DNA of 64,000 nt. Origin: Deltaproteobacteria bacterium (GTDB lineage Bacteria > Myxococcota_A > UBA796 > SXON01). Shown here one piece after another: positions 1-7,908 of this stretch (position 1 is the first letter of the stretch; each line of letters starts with the position of its first letter). Location: assembly GCA_014191855.1 (NCBI GenBank), contig BJHF01000006.1:1-64000 (forward strand), written 5' to 3'. Under the pieces are notes generated by a model. The model searched no databases. It was not told the origin of the DNA and saw nothing but the letters and a program-made list of their open reading frames with translations. The position numbers and the translations under genes were made by a program.

Positions 1-653
1 GTACGCTCGGTCGGCGGATCAAGGCGATGGAGGGGTGGATCGCCTCGGGGGTGCTGCTACAGCCTGACGCGGATGCCGAATATGCCACCGTGATCGACAT
101 TGACCTGGCCGAGATCACTGAGCCGTTGCTCGCTTGCCCGAATGATCCGGACGACATCAAGCCGCTCTCAGCGGTGCAGGGCGACAAGATCGACGAGGTG
201 TTCATCGGGTCGTGCATGACCAACATTGGTCACTTCCGAGCTGCGGCGAAGATTCTGGAAGGCAAAAGCGACATTCCCACGCGCCTCTGGGTTGCGCCGC
301 CTACGCGGATGGACGCGATGCTGCTCAACGAGGAGGGCTACTACGCTGTGCTCGGCAAGAGCGGCGCTCGCATGGAGATGCCCGGTTGTTCCTTGTGCAT
401 GGGAAACCAGGCGCAGGTGAAGAAGGGGTCCACGGCGGTGTCCACGAGCACGCGGAACTTCCCGAACCGGCTTGGGATCGATACGCGAGTGTACCTGAGC
501 AGCGCGGAATTGGCCGCCGTGTGTGCGCTGCTGGGGCGGATTCCCACGAACGAGGAGTATCAGTCGCAGGTGGCGTTGCTCAAGGCGCAGGCGGCGGATG
601 TTTATCGGTATATGAATTTTGATCGGATTGAGGGGTTTTCGGCGGCGAAGTAG
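1..653 (+). CDS. acnB: Aconitate hydratase B, C-terminal part (5' end outside window)
   Basis: This is the last ~216 residues of a bifunctional aconitate hydratase 2 / 2-methylisocitrate dehydratase, the TCA enzyme interconverting citrate and isocitrate. The frame is open from base 3, so the start lies upstream of the window. Recognisable AcnB segments are [15 protein letters not shown] and [12 protein letters not shown], which contain cysteines of the [4Fe-4S] cluster, and the end YRYMNFD, typical of AcnB rather than AcnA. The gene ends 14 nt before a palindromic element at 667-717. It faces the downstream lipoprotein gene convergently. Confidence 0.95.
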   Translation, partial: TLGRRIKAMEGWIASGVLLQPDADAEYATVIDIDLAEITEPLLACPNDPDDIKPLSAVQGDKIDEVFIGSCMTNIGHFRAAAKILEGKSDIPTRLWVAPPTRMDAMLLNEEGYYAVLGKSGARMEMPGCSLCMGNQAQVKKGSTAVSTSTRNFPNRLGIDTRVYLSSAELAAVCALLGRIPTNEEYQSQVALLKAQAADVYRYMNFDRIEGFSAAK

Positions 654-666
654 CGGCGGAATTTGG

Positions 667-717
667 GCGACACCCTGGGCCCGGTGGCTTGGCGGCGGGT
701 GGGTTGCGGGGTATCGC
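667..717 (-). repeat. Dispersed ~51-nt palindromic element, copy 1
   Basis: The arms are GCGACACCC (667-675) and GGGTATCGC (709-717). They pair over 9 bp with one G-U type wobble. On the minus strand the core ACCGGGCC precedes the second arm, which is followed by a C run. It lies in the convergent gap after acnB. Confidence 0.6.
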
Positions 718-743
718 GGGGGAGGGAGAGGCGGAGGAGAGGT

Positions 744-780
744 CCACCACGGAGACACGGAGGCACGGAGAAGAGGGAGG
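744..780. repeat. Short GGAGRCACGGAG-type intergenic repeat
   Basis: A purine-rich run repeats the unit CACGGAG three times with small variations (CACGGAGACACGGAGGCACG and onward). It lies between the end of acnB and the end of the next gene. From memory, similar 'ccacggagacacggaggcacggag' strings recur between genes in many unrelated bacteria. No function is claimed. Confidence 0.4.
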
Positions 781-792
781 GGAGAGGGAGGG

Positions 793-2178
793 TTATTCTG
801 GGGGGGTGGAGCGCCCCTCGGCGTCGTAGCCCCAGCATTCGAGGAAGCCGTCGAGGGTGATCGCGCAGGTGTGGGCGTATTCGGTGCTCACCGCGGCGTA
901 GAGCCGGTCGGGAGGAGAGCGCTCGCCGTAGCCGTTGGCGCCCCAGCAGACGGGGGCGCCGTCGGGGGTGAGGGCGCAGCCGCCTGTGTAGCCGGCGGCG
1001 AAGGACGAGAACACTCCCGGTGGCACGTCTGTGCCGTCGAAGGAGTCTGGGGTGGCGTCCAACCGGCCCGCAGCGTCGAGGGTGTTGCAGCCCGTGTTCC
1101 CGGCGTCTACGGCGACAAAGGGCCCTGGCGCCGACGCGCCGGAGAACCAACCGGTGACATCGCCGCGTATATCCAGCGCGCAGGCGCCCAAGTGCCCTGC
1201 GCTCACCGAAGTGAAGCCCGCGCCCGTCGGAGGTGGATCTCCGTTCGGTACTTTCCCCCAACAGGCAATGGTCCCGTCCGTGGCCAACGCGCAAGCATAG
1301 AAGTTATTGGCGCTCACTTGCGAGTACGTGCCGACCGGCGGCATGGACTCCCCGTCGTCGTTGCGGCCCCAACACTTCAGGGTTCCATCGGCGTGGACGC
1401 CGCAGGAGAAGTAGCCCCCCGATGAAACGTTGGTGAATCGCTCGTCGGTGGGGGTGTCCGTTATCTGGCCGTGGCTGTCGGAGCCCCAGCACGCCACCGT
1501 GCCATTTCCGCGGAGCGCGCAGCTCTGGTAGTCGCCCGCGCTAACCTGCACCCAACGACAATCTGTGGTGATCGAAGCATCGGTGTCATCACAGTCCCGG
1601 CGATCCTCGGTGTAGCCGGCCGGTTGGTCGCAGGCACCGACGGCGTCGAAGACGGTGCCGAGCCCGTCCTGGTCGCTGTCGCCGTACCACTCGGTCTGCC
1701 CGGTAGCGCTGGCGTCGTCGTCGTCCGTGGTGCCGTCGCAGTCTTCGTCGGCGTTCGCCGCGTCACAAAGCTCGGGTGATGCAGGTGATACATCGGCGCG
1801 TGTATCATCACAATCTGCGTTGTTCGTTACGGTTCCGGTCGGCGGCGCGCAGGTGAGCTGCTGGGTGTCGGGGTTCCCGAAGCCGTCCTCGTCCGTATCG
1901 TCGAACCAGGCGTTGCCCGGGTTCACGTCGTTGTCGGCGTCGTCGCAGTCGCCGGGGAGCGCGGCGTAGCCGGCCGGCTGGACGCATTGGGTGACGCTTT
2001 CGGTGTCGACGCCCCAGCCGTCCCCGTCGGCGTCGGGGTACCACGTGGGGATGACGTCGTTTGCGATGGTGTCGTCGCAATCCTCCGGCCGCGAAACCCC
2101 GTCGCCATCCGCATCGAAGCGCGCGGCGAGGTCGGCGTCGGACACGAGGGAGCAGGCGGACAGGGCGAGGAGGAGCAT
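793..2178 (-). CDS. MopE-motif / RCC1-like repeat surface lipoprotein A
   Basis: This is a predicted lipoprotein of 461 residues. The chosen ATG gives MLLLALSAC, with lipobox LSAC. An upstream in-frame start at 2223 would overlap the previous gene by 8 bp, but the DNA before 2178 is conserved upstream of the neighbouring paralogue and looks like promoter. Residues ~15-190 hold Asp-rich MopE-type metal-binding repeats (DADGDGWG, CDDTRADVSPASPELCD). Residues ~215-461 are RCC1-like propeller repeats with recurring SCGV/CALA and CWG units. It is closely related to the gene at 4313-5701, which is almost the same length. The ligand is unknown; it probably sits on the outer cell surface. Confidence 0.8.
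   Translation of the reverse strand: MLLLALSACSLVSDADLAARFDADGDGVSRPEDCDDTIANDVIPTWYPDADGDGWGVDTESVTQCVQPAGYAALPGDCDDADNDVNPGNAWFDDTDEDGFGNPDTQQLTCAPPTGTVTNNADCDDTRADVSPASPELCDAANADEDCDGTTDDDDASATGQTEWYGDSDQDGLGTVFDAVGACDQPAGYTEDRRDCDDTDASITTDCRWVQVSAGDYQSCALRGNGTVACWGSDSHGQITDTPTDERFTNVSSGGYFSCGVHADGTLKCWGRNDDGESMPPVGTYSQVSANNFYACALATDGTIACWGKVPNGDPPPTGAGFTSVSAGHLGACALDIRGDVTGWFSGASAPGPFVAVDAGNTGCNTLDAAGRLDATPDSFDGTDVPPGVFSSFAAGYTGGCALTPDGAPVCWGANGYGERSPPDRLYAAVSTEYAHTCAITLDGFLECWGYDAEGRSTPPE
2078..2159. repeat. 82-bp stretch identical to 3921-4002
   Basis: The 82 bases encoding the mature N-terminus and first Asp-rich loop of lipoprotein A are identical to bases 3921-4002 of the upstream lipoprotein gene. 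The rest of the two genes differs. This indicates recent duplication or gene conversion confined to the N-terminal module. Confidence 0.8.
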
Positions 2179-2215
2179 GACGGGGGCGTATCCGATTTGG
2201 GTCGCGACGGAGTGA

Positions 2216-4030
2216 CTACTCAATCCCCCCGAGGAACAAGTACGCCGAGGACATGCCGATCAGCAGGTCGTCTGAGCCGTCTTCGTCGAGGTCGCCCGGG
2301 TTGCGCGCTTCGCGGGCGTTGATTTGAGCGTCGGTGATCGAGGCCTGGCGATCCGCGACGGTGAGCGTGCCCGAGATGGGCGAGAGGAAGAGGTAGAGGC
2401 CTGACGGAGCTCCCACGACGAGGTCGGTGCGGCCGTCGGCGTCGATGTCGGTGCCGGTGACGCTGGTGCCAACCGTCTGGGTGTCGGTGTCGCCCGCGAT
2501 CAGGGCATCCGCCCAACCGGTTGGAGGGCCGAGGAAAAGCAGTGCGGCGCCCGTGTTGGCACCGGCCCGCCTGTCACCCGATGCGCCGACGACGATGTCG
2601 TCGTAGCCGTCACGGTTGGTGTCGGGGAGGATTTCCAACGCGTCGTACACGCCGTTATTGTTGCCGTCCACCAAACGGGCGTCGGCGTCGTCTTCGAACG
2701 ACTCCCATCCTCGCGGCGCGTGAGTGAATACGACTGGGTAGTAACTTCCGCGCCCGCCGGTGCTCAGGAGGATGTCGTTAAGTCCGTCTCCGTCCACGTC
2801 GCCCTTCCCGCTCGGCACGCCTGGGCCAAACGTCCCGCGGACGCCGTCCGACAGATCCCAGGCAGCGCGGCCGCCGTAGAGCAGGGTGGCCGCGAGGCTG
2901 CCTTGCGCGATCGCGTCCTCGAAGCCGTCGCCGTCGATGTCACCCAGCGCTTCGACCGTGCTTCCGAAATACCAGTCTTCCGATTCTCCAGCGATCGCCG
3001 CCTCGGCTGAACCCGCGTCGATCCTGCCATCAAGCGGCCCGAAGAGCACGGCAACCTCGCCATATCCGCCGTTTGCCCCAGAGGAACCCACAATCAGGTC
3101 GTCCTGGCCGTCGCCGCTGAGATCGGCGATGGCGAGTGCGATGCCGAAACTGCCACCCACCTCGTCGCCTCGTACGATCGCGCTCGCGACGTCGTCGAGG
3201 AATCCGCCAACCGTGGGGGGGACGACGAATACGGCACCACTCGGGGCTTGGCCGGAAGCGCCCTTGGCCTTCGGGGCACCGAGCACCACTTGCAGGGTTC
3301 CGCTGCCGAGCAGATCGCCGCCCGCCAAGGCTTGCCCGATGTAGGGAGAATAATCGCCGACGTCATCCACCGGCGTCCAAACCACATCCGCCAGGTCGAG
3401 TGTCACGTCGCCGTCGAACGCGCAAGTGTTGGCGATCACCCCATCGCAATCATCGTCGATGCGGTTGGAACACACCTCGGGGACGCCTGGGCCGATGGTG
3501 TCGGTCGTGTCGTCGCAGTCGGAGCCGGCGTAGGCGTCGCTGTCGAAGCCGTCGCCATCGGCGTCGTAGTCGCTGGCACCGTCGCAGTTACCGTCGACGC
3601 CATCGTACCAGGCGTCGGTGCCGCCCGGGAAGGCGGCCGGGTCGCTGTCGAGGCAATCCTGACCGTTCGCGATGAACCCCGCTGGTAGCTCACATTGCTG
3701 CACGCCGGCGTCCGCTGCGCCGTAGGTGTCGCCATCGACGTCCGGATACCACCACGTCGCGGGGTTGAGGCCCGGCTCCTGGTCGTCGCAGTCGCCATTC
3801 GCGGCCACGTAGCCGTCGGGTTGCGCACACGCCGGGGTGGAGGCGGTCGCCCCGAATCCGTCGCCGTCGCCGTCCGCGTACCAAACGATCGCCGCCCCCA
3901 ACGCCGCATCCCCGTCATCACAATCCTCCGGCCGCGAAACCCCGTCGCCATCCGCATCGAAGCGCGCGGCGAGGTCGGCGTCGGACACGAGGGAGCAGGC
4001 GGCGAGGGCGAGGAGCGCGGCGGCGAGCAT
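2216..4030 (-). CDS. MopE-motif / FG-GAP propeller lipoprotein
   Basis: This is a predicted 604-residue lipoprotein. The start at 4030 gives MLAAALLALAAC; an alternative start at 4078 adds 16 residues. After the Cys comes SDADLAARFDADGDG, shared with lipoprotein A. Then follow MopE-type Asp/Cys repeats to about residue 190 (CDDTTDTIGPGVPEVCSNRIDDDCDG). The rest is FG-GAP/integrin-alpha-like propeller with blade signatures DLSGDGQDDLIVG, DIDGDGFEDAIA and DLDEDGSDDLLIG. Such proteins bind Ca2+ through these loops and are exported. It stands 37 bp upstream of lipoprotein A on the same strand, so the two may be co-transcribed. Confidence 0.8.
   Translation of the reverse strand: MLAAALLALAACSLVSDADLAARFDADGDGVSRPEDCDDGDAALGAAIVWYADGDGDGFGATASTPACAQPDGYVAANGDCDDQEPGLNPATWWYPDVDGDTYGAADAGVQQCELPAGFIANGQDCLDSDPAAFPGGTDAWYDGVDGNCDGASDYDADGDGFDSDAYAGSDCDDTTDTIGPGVPEVCSNRIDDDCDGVIANTCAFDGDVTLDLADVVWTPVDDVGDYSPYIGQALAGGDLLGSGTLQVVLGAPKAKGASGQAPSGAVFVVPPTVGGFLDDVASAIVRGDEVGGSFGIALAIADLSGDGQDDLIVGSSGANGGYGEVAVLFGPLDGRIDAGSAEAAIAGESEDWYFGSTVEALGDIDGDGFEDAIAQGSLAATLLYGGRAAWDLSDGVRGTFGPGVPSGKGDVDGDGLNDILLSTGGRGSYYPVVFTHAPRGWESFEDDADARLVDGNNNGVYDALEILPDTNRDGYDDIVVGASGDRRAGANTGAALLFLGPPTGWADALIAGDTDTQTVGTSVTGTDIDADGRTDLVVGAPSGLYLFLSPISGTLTVADRQASITDAQINAREARNPGDLDEDGSDDLLIGMSSAYLFLGGIE
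3921..4002. repeat. 82-bp stretch identical to 2078-2159
   Basis: This is the partner of the identical block in the downstream lipoprotein gene. Both copies cover the codons for the start of the mature protein. Confidence 0.8.
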
Positions 4031-4312
4031 TGGGACTGGTATCCGACTTCGGGTCGCGACGGTGCCGGAGCCGACCATGCCCCCGAAAATGTGACTCGGG
4101 CGCGAGCATCCCCCTCCAGGCGAGACACCGAAGGCCGGAGGCGGGGTTTCGGAGGGTCTGGGTGCCCGTCGGCTCGTTCAAAACACGCGTTTGTCCGTTG
4201 GCCACCGCGGGAAGTTTGCCGGCCTCGACCCTGGAGTCGCATGGAGACCAGGACGGTCGCCGCGTTGTCACCCATGGGAGGACATGGTCTGCGCCGACCC
4301 GACCCTGGGCCC
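4031..4312. other. Intergenic region between lipoprotein genes
   Basis: No credible coding frame is seen. The part next to 4030 holds, on the minus strand, the block GTCGCGACC followed ~10 nt later by TCGGATAC. The same block precedes the start at 2178, so it is a candidate promoter. The remainder has a weak hairpin (CCGAA...TTCGG near 4128-4152) but no convincing terminator. Confidence 0.4.
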
Positions 4313-5701
4313 CTACTCCGGCGGCGCGTAAGCCCCGGTCGTGTCGTAGCCCCAGCACTGCAAGCGGCCGTCGGTGTCGATCGCGCAGGTGTGGTCGTTG
4401 CCGGCGCTCACGGCGGTGAAGGTGCCGTCGGGCGCGGTGGCTTGACCGTAGAAGTCGTAGCCCCAACAGGCCAGGGTGTTGTCGTCGCGAAGTCCGCAGG
4501 CGTGGCTCGGGCCGGTGGAAAACGTTGTGTAGGTGCCGGCGGGGACGATGTCCGTGCAGAAGTCAGCGCCTTGCTCCCCGAGGATCTGGCCTTCGCTCGT
4601 GAGCCCGCAGCACGACACGCTGGCCATGTCCGCGAGCTCGACAGGCCCGGCGAGCCCGGTCGCTTGCCCCCAGCCGACTACGGCGCCGTCCGAGGCGAGC
4701 GCGCAGCCGCCGGAGTCGGTCATGGACACGGAGCGAAAGCCGGCGTCTGTCGGAGCGTCCGCCAAGTAGCCGTCGGGATCGCTGCCCCAGCACGCGATCG
4801 CGCCGTCGTCGCGGAGTGCGCAGGCGGCGTTGGTGCCGATGGAGAGCGCGGTGAACGAACCGGCGGGCAGTTCGTCGTCCCAGGCGTCGGCGCCGCCCCA
4901 GCAGGTGAGCGTGCCGTCGGCCAGGATCCCGCAGGCGTGGCTGCCGCCAGCCGCGATGGCGATCATCGGGGCATCGGGAGGTTCATTTTCCCCAAGGTTC
5001 GTGACGCCCCAGCATGCTGCATCGCCGTCCTGCTGCAGCGCACACGAGAAGTAGGCGCCAGCGCTCACCTGGGCCCAGCGGCATTCGGTCGTGATCGCAG
5101 GGTCGGCGTCGTCGCAGTCGCGACGATCTTCGGTGTAGCCGGCGGGTTGGTCGCAGCGGCTCAGGAGGTCGAACACGGTGCCGAGGCCGTCGCTGTCCGC
5201 GTCGGCGTACCAGTCGAGCTGACGGGTCGCGCTGGCGTCGTCGTCGTCGGCCGTGCCGTCGCAGTCTTCGTCGGCGTTGGCGTCGTCGCACAGCTCCGGC
5301 GATGCAGGTGATACATCGGCGCGTGTATCATCACAGTCGGCGTTGTTAGATACAGTATTGCTCGGTGACACACAGGCGTGTTGCTCGGTGGCGGCGTTGC
5401 CGTACTCATCGCCGTCGGCGTCGTCGTACCAGGCGAGGCCCGGGTTCACGTCGTGCTCGTCGTCGTCGCAGTCGCCGGGGAGCGCCGCGTAGCCGGCGGG
5501 CTGAACGCACTGGGTCACGACGCCGGTGTCGGTGCCCCACCCATCGCCGTCGGCGTCGGGGTACCAGCTCGGTACGACGTTCTCCGCGTCGTCGTCGTCG
5601 CAGTCTTCAGGGCGGGGAACGCCGTCGCCGTCGAGGTCGAACCGCGCGGCGAAGTCGGCGTCGGTGACGAGGGCGCAGGCGAGCGCGCCGAGGAGAAGCA
5701 T
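4313..5701 (-). CDS. MopE-motif / RCC1-like repeat surface lipoprotein B
   Basis: This 462-residue lipoprotein is a paralogue of lipoprotein A. The first possible start gives MLLLGALAC, an uncharged signal with the lipidated Cys at about position 9. The mature part begins TDADFAARFDLDGDG. Residues ~15-185 are MopE-type repeats sharing DTRADVSPASPELCD and ANADEDCDG with paralogue A. The remainder is RCC1-like repeats (SCALQQDG, ACGILADG, CWG). A TACAAT hexamer lies 6 nt before the ATG, suggesting a leaderless transcript. Function is unknown; export and metal binding are inferred from the motifs. Confidence 0.8.
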   Translation of the reverse strand: MLLLGALACALVTDADFAARFDLDGDGVPRPEDCDDDDAENVVPSWYPDADGDGWGTDTGVVTQCVQPAGYAALPGDCDDDEHDVNPGLAWYDDADGDEYGNAATEQHACVSPSNTVSNNADCDDTRADVSPASPELCDDANADEDCDGTADDDDASATRQLDWYADADSDGLGTVFDLLSRCDQPAGYTEDRRDCDDADPAITTECRWAQVSAGAYFSCALQQDGDAACWGVTNLGENEPPDAPMIAIAAGGSHACGILADGTLTCWGGADAWDDELPAGSFTALSIGTNAACALRDDGAIACWGSDPDGYLADAPTDAGFRSVSMTDSGGCALASDGAVVGWGQATGLAGPVELADMASVSCCGLTSEGQILGEQGADFCTDIVPAGTYTTFSTGPSHACGLRDDNTLACWGYDFYGQATAPDGTFTAVSAGNDHTCAIDTDGRLQCWGYDTTGAYAPPE

Positions 5702-5707
5702 GCGGGG

Positions 5708-5713
5708 ATTGTA
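5708..5713 (-). promoter_or_regulatory. -10-like hexamer TACAAT next to start codon
   Basis: On the minus strand TACAAT is followed by 6 nt and then the ATG of lipoprotein B. At normal -10 to start-site spacing, transcription would begin at or next to the start codon. No clear -35 is visible. Confidence 0.4.
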
Positions 5714-5771
5714 GCAGAGGGGGAGCGTGGCGGTGGCTGCTGCGGCGCCGGTGCCGGCAACCGAGGTCGCA

Positions 5772-6055
5772 GTACTCCCGCGAGAGGTCGAGGCCGGTTG
5801 ATAGGTTCAACCGGGCTAAGCCTACTCCCGCGAGTAGGTCGAGGCCGGTTGATAGGTTCAACCGGGCTAAGCCTACTCCCGCGAGTAGGTCGAGGCCGGT
5901 TGATAGGTTCAACCGGGCTAAGCCTACTCCCGCGAGTAGGTCGAGGCCGGTTGATAGGTTCAACCGGGCTAAGCCTACTCCCGCGAGTAGGTCGAGGCCG
6001 GTTGATAGGTTCAACCGGGCTAAGCCTACTCCCGCGAGTAGGTCGAGGCCGGTTG
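5772..6055 (+). repeat. 51-bp tandem array, ~5.6 copies
   Basis: Units repeat at exactly 51 bp (CCTACTCCCG at 5821, 5872, 5923, 5974 and 6025). The first unit is 1 bp shorter; the last is cut at 6055. The internal units appear identical. Each unit has two inverted repeats: CCTACTC/GAGTAGG around a 4-nt loop and CCGGTTGA/TCAACCGG around TAGGT. There are no unique spacers, so it is not CRISPR. Unit length and the AACCGGGC core resemble the dispersed palindromic element found elsewhere in the window. Confidence 0.9.
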
Positions 6056-6062
6056 CGACTCG

Positions 6063-6110
6063 CTGGCCCGCAATCGCGCGGCCCGCAATCGCGCGGCCCG
6101 CGGTCGCACG
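6063..6110 (+). repeat. 15-bp tandem repeat, ~3 copies
   Basis: The unit GGCCCGCAATCGCGC occurs twice intact, followed by a diverged third copy (GGCCCGCGGTCGCAC). It lies directly after the 51-bp array in non-coding DNA. Confidence 0.6.
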
Positions 6111-6160
6111 GCGGAGGAACACCGTGAACTCACACGAATCGTCGGCGGTAGCTACACGGG

Positions 6161-6176
6161 ATGTGTCGCGACACAT
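6161..6176. promoter_or_regulatory. Perfect 16-bp palindrome
   Basis: ATGTGTCGCGACACAT reads the same on both strands. It lies in the non-coding gap downstream of the kinase gene and ~460 bp upstream of lipoprotein B. Length and symmetry fit a dimeric-regulator site, but no target promoter is obvious nearby. Confidence 0.35.
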
Positions 6177-6240
6177 TGACTCTGGCGCGTGGTCGGCGCG
6201 TGGTCGGCGCCCGCGCGCCCCGCCGCGCGCCGCCTCCGAC

Positions 6241-7902
6241 CTACCTACACTTCATGAACGAACCGTTGCACTTCACGGTGGCCGCCTGCCCCGCGGCGAG
6301 GGTGATCGTGCCGGCCGCCGTGGGCGCCTGTCCCGCAAAACTCGCTTCGATCGTGTAGGTTCCCGCGGGAAGCTCGCCGGGCGGATAGCGCTTCCCGCCC
6401 GCGACAAGGAACACCGCGTCTGCATCGCCGGCCGCCTTGAACGACGCTGGCCCCGCCGCGGGCGGCGGCGCAGCGACTTCGGCGACCGGGGGCGCCGCGA
6501 CCGGCACGGGCGCTGGCTTCACGGTCGGTGTCGCGACCGGGGGCGCCGCGCCCGCGCCCATCCCAACCCCTGCGCCGGTCGCTCGACCCACAACCGCCTT
6601 GCTCGGCGGCGGCTGGCCCTTCGGCGCCGCTCCCCCGCTCGGTGCCGGCTCCACCTTCGCCACGATCGGCGCGGGGACTTCCGCTGCCGGCGCCGGCGCG
6701 ACCCCCTCGGCCGGCGCGGGCTCCGCCGCTCGGGGCTCCCCTTGGGCCGGCGCCCCCGCCGCAACGTCCTCGCGGAGGGCTCCGTTCTCCCCGCCGGGCG
6801 CAAATGCGCCCGAGCCCCACAGCCCCACCGGCACCCCGATCCCGAGCAGCAGCCCAAAGCCCAGCGCGAAGGTGAGCAACCACCGGCGCGATGCGGAGAA
6901 TCCGGCGGGGGCCGGCCGTGTCGGAGCCTCGATCACCACGGAGGGCCCCCCGGCGGCGAGATCCCCGGGGGCGAAGGTTTCCCCGGAGAGCGGACGGGCA
7001 TCCGGCGGGTCCTCATCGAGGGCGAAGGTCGGCACGGGGAGCGTGGCGCCCGGGATCCGCGGAGCGCCCGCCTCTTCGTCGGCGACGGTGAGCTGCAGGG
7101 CGGCCTCGCGCAGCGCCACGGCGAGGGCGCTCGCGGAAGCGTAACGGTCTCCCTGCGCGTACCGGGTGGCGCGGACAACGATGGCCCGCAGGACCGGATG
7201 CACGTCCCCCAGCAGGCGATCGTGCAGCTCGGAGACGAACAGGTCCCCCGGAAGATCGCCTGTTACGACACCGACGAGCGAGGCGCCGACCGCGTACACG
7301 TCTGTGCGACCGTCGAGCTGGCGTGCGCCCGCGCGCTGCTCCGGCGGCATGTAGCCCCAGGTGCCCATCACCGAGCCCGTGCGCGTCATCGACGGTGCAT
7401 CGTCGGCTTCAACATGCGCGATCCCGAAGTCGGTGACCTTGGGCACGCCCTCGCGCGTGACCAGGATGTTCTGCGGCTTGATGTCGCGGTGGATGACGCC
7501 GGCTTCGTGCGCCACCTGAAGGGCATCGCAAACACACGCGAAGGTTTCGGCGGCCTGGCGCGGCGTAAGTACCCCTTGGCGGCTCACAAGGTCGGAGAGG
7601 CTCCCACCGGAGATGAGCTCCATGACCATGAACAGCGCATCCCCATCCTCACCCACGTCGAACACCGAGGCGATGTTCGGGTGCTGGATGCGCGCCATCG
7701 TGCTCGCTTCGGTCTCAAATCGGCGGCGGATGTTCTGCTTGTCCACCATCGCAGGGTGAAGCACCTTGATCGCGCGATCGACCTTGAGTCGCCGGTCCCA
7801 CACCCGGTACACCGTGGCCATGCCGCCGGCCCCGAGCACCCCCCGCACCTCGTAGCGACCGCCACCCAGGACGCTAGGGTGCTCACCCTCGGTCGTGATC
7901 AC
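6241..7902 (-). CDS. Hanks-type Ser/Thr protein kinase, single-pass membrane
   Basis: This is a 553-residue eukaryotic-type kinase. All catalytic motifs are present: glycine loop GAGGMATVY, Lys in DRAIKVLH, catalytic HRDIKPQN, metal-binding DFG, and APE-region PPEQ. After the kinase domain (~16-280) comes a cytoplasmic linker, one membrane helix near residue 345 (LLTFALGFGLLLGIG), then a long Ala/Pro-rich extracytoplasmic linker. The last ~65 residues form a small PEGA-like beta domain ending VKCNGSFMKCR. The upstream gene ends 6 bp before it, so they are probably co-transcribed. The signal and substrates are unknown. Confidence 0.92.
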   Translation of the reverse strand: MITTEGEHPSVLGGGRYEVRGVLGAGGMATVYRVWDRRLKVDRAIKVLHPAMVDKQNIRRRFETEASTMARIQHPNIASVFDVGEDGDALFMVMELISGGSLSDLVSRQGVLTPRQAAETFACVCDALQVAHEAGVIHRDIKPQNILVTREGVPKVTDFGIAHVEADDAPSMTRTGSVMGTWGYMPPEQRAGARQLDGRTDVYAVGASLVGVVTGDLPGDLFVSELHDRLLGDVHPVLRAIVVRATRYAQGDRYASASALAVALREAALQLTVADEEAGAPRIPGATLPVPTFALDEDPPDARPLSGETFAPGDLAAGGPSVVIEAPTRPAPAGFSASRRWLLTFALGFGLLLGIGVPVGLWGSGAFAPGGENGALREDVAAGAPAQGEPRAAEPAPAEGVAPAPAAEVPAPIVAKVEPAPSGGAAPKGQPPPSKAVVGRATGAGVGMGAGAAPPVATPTVKPAPVPVAAPPVAEVAAPPPAAGPASFKAAGDADAVFLVAGGKRYPPGELPAGTYTIEASFAGQAPTAAGTITLAAGQAATVKCNGSFMKCR

Positions 7903-7908
7903 CCAGCG

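Larger units (their letters stand above)
5702..6240. other. 539-bp non-coding region rich in repeats
   Basis: The region between lipoprotein B and the kinase gene contains the 51-bp tandem array (5772-6055), about three copies of a 15-bp GGCCCGCAATCGCGC-type unit (~6063-6110), a perfect 16-bp palindrome (6161-6176), and a G+C-rich stretch with repeated GCGTGGTCGGC (6186-6210). Long frames run through the array on both strands only because 51 is divisible by 3. I see no gene. Confidence 0.7.

Noticed and set aside
5772-6055. CRISPR array
   Set aside because: Units are contiguous and identical with no unique spacers, and no cas genes are near.
5607-6176. Proteins with perfect 17-residue repeats on both strands across the 51-bp array
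   Set aside because: 51 is a multiple of three, so any open frame repeats. Both strands are open and neither has a good start, signal or domain.
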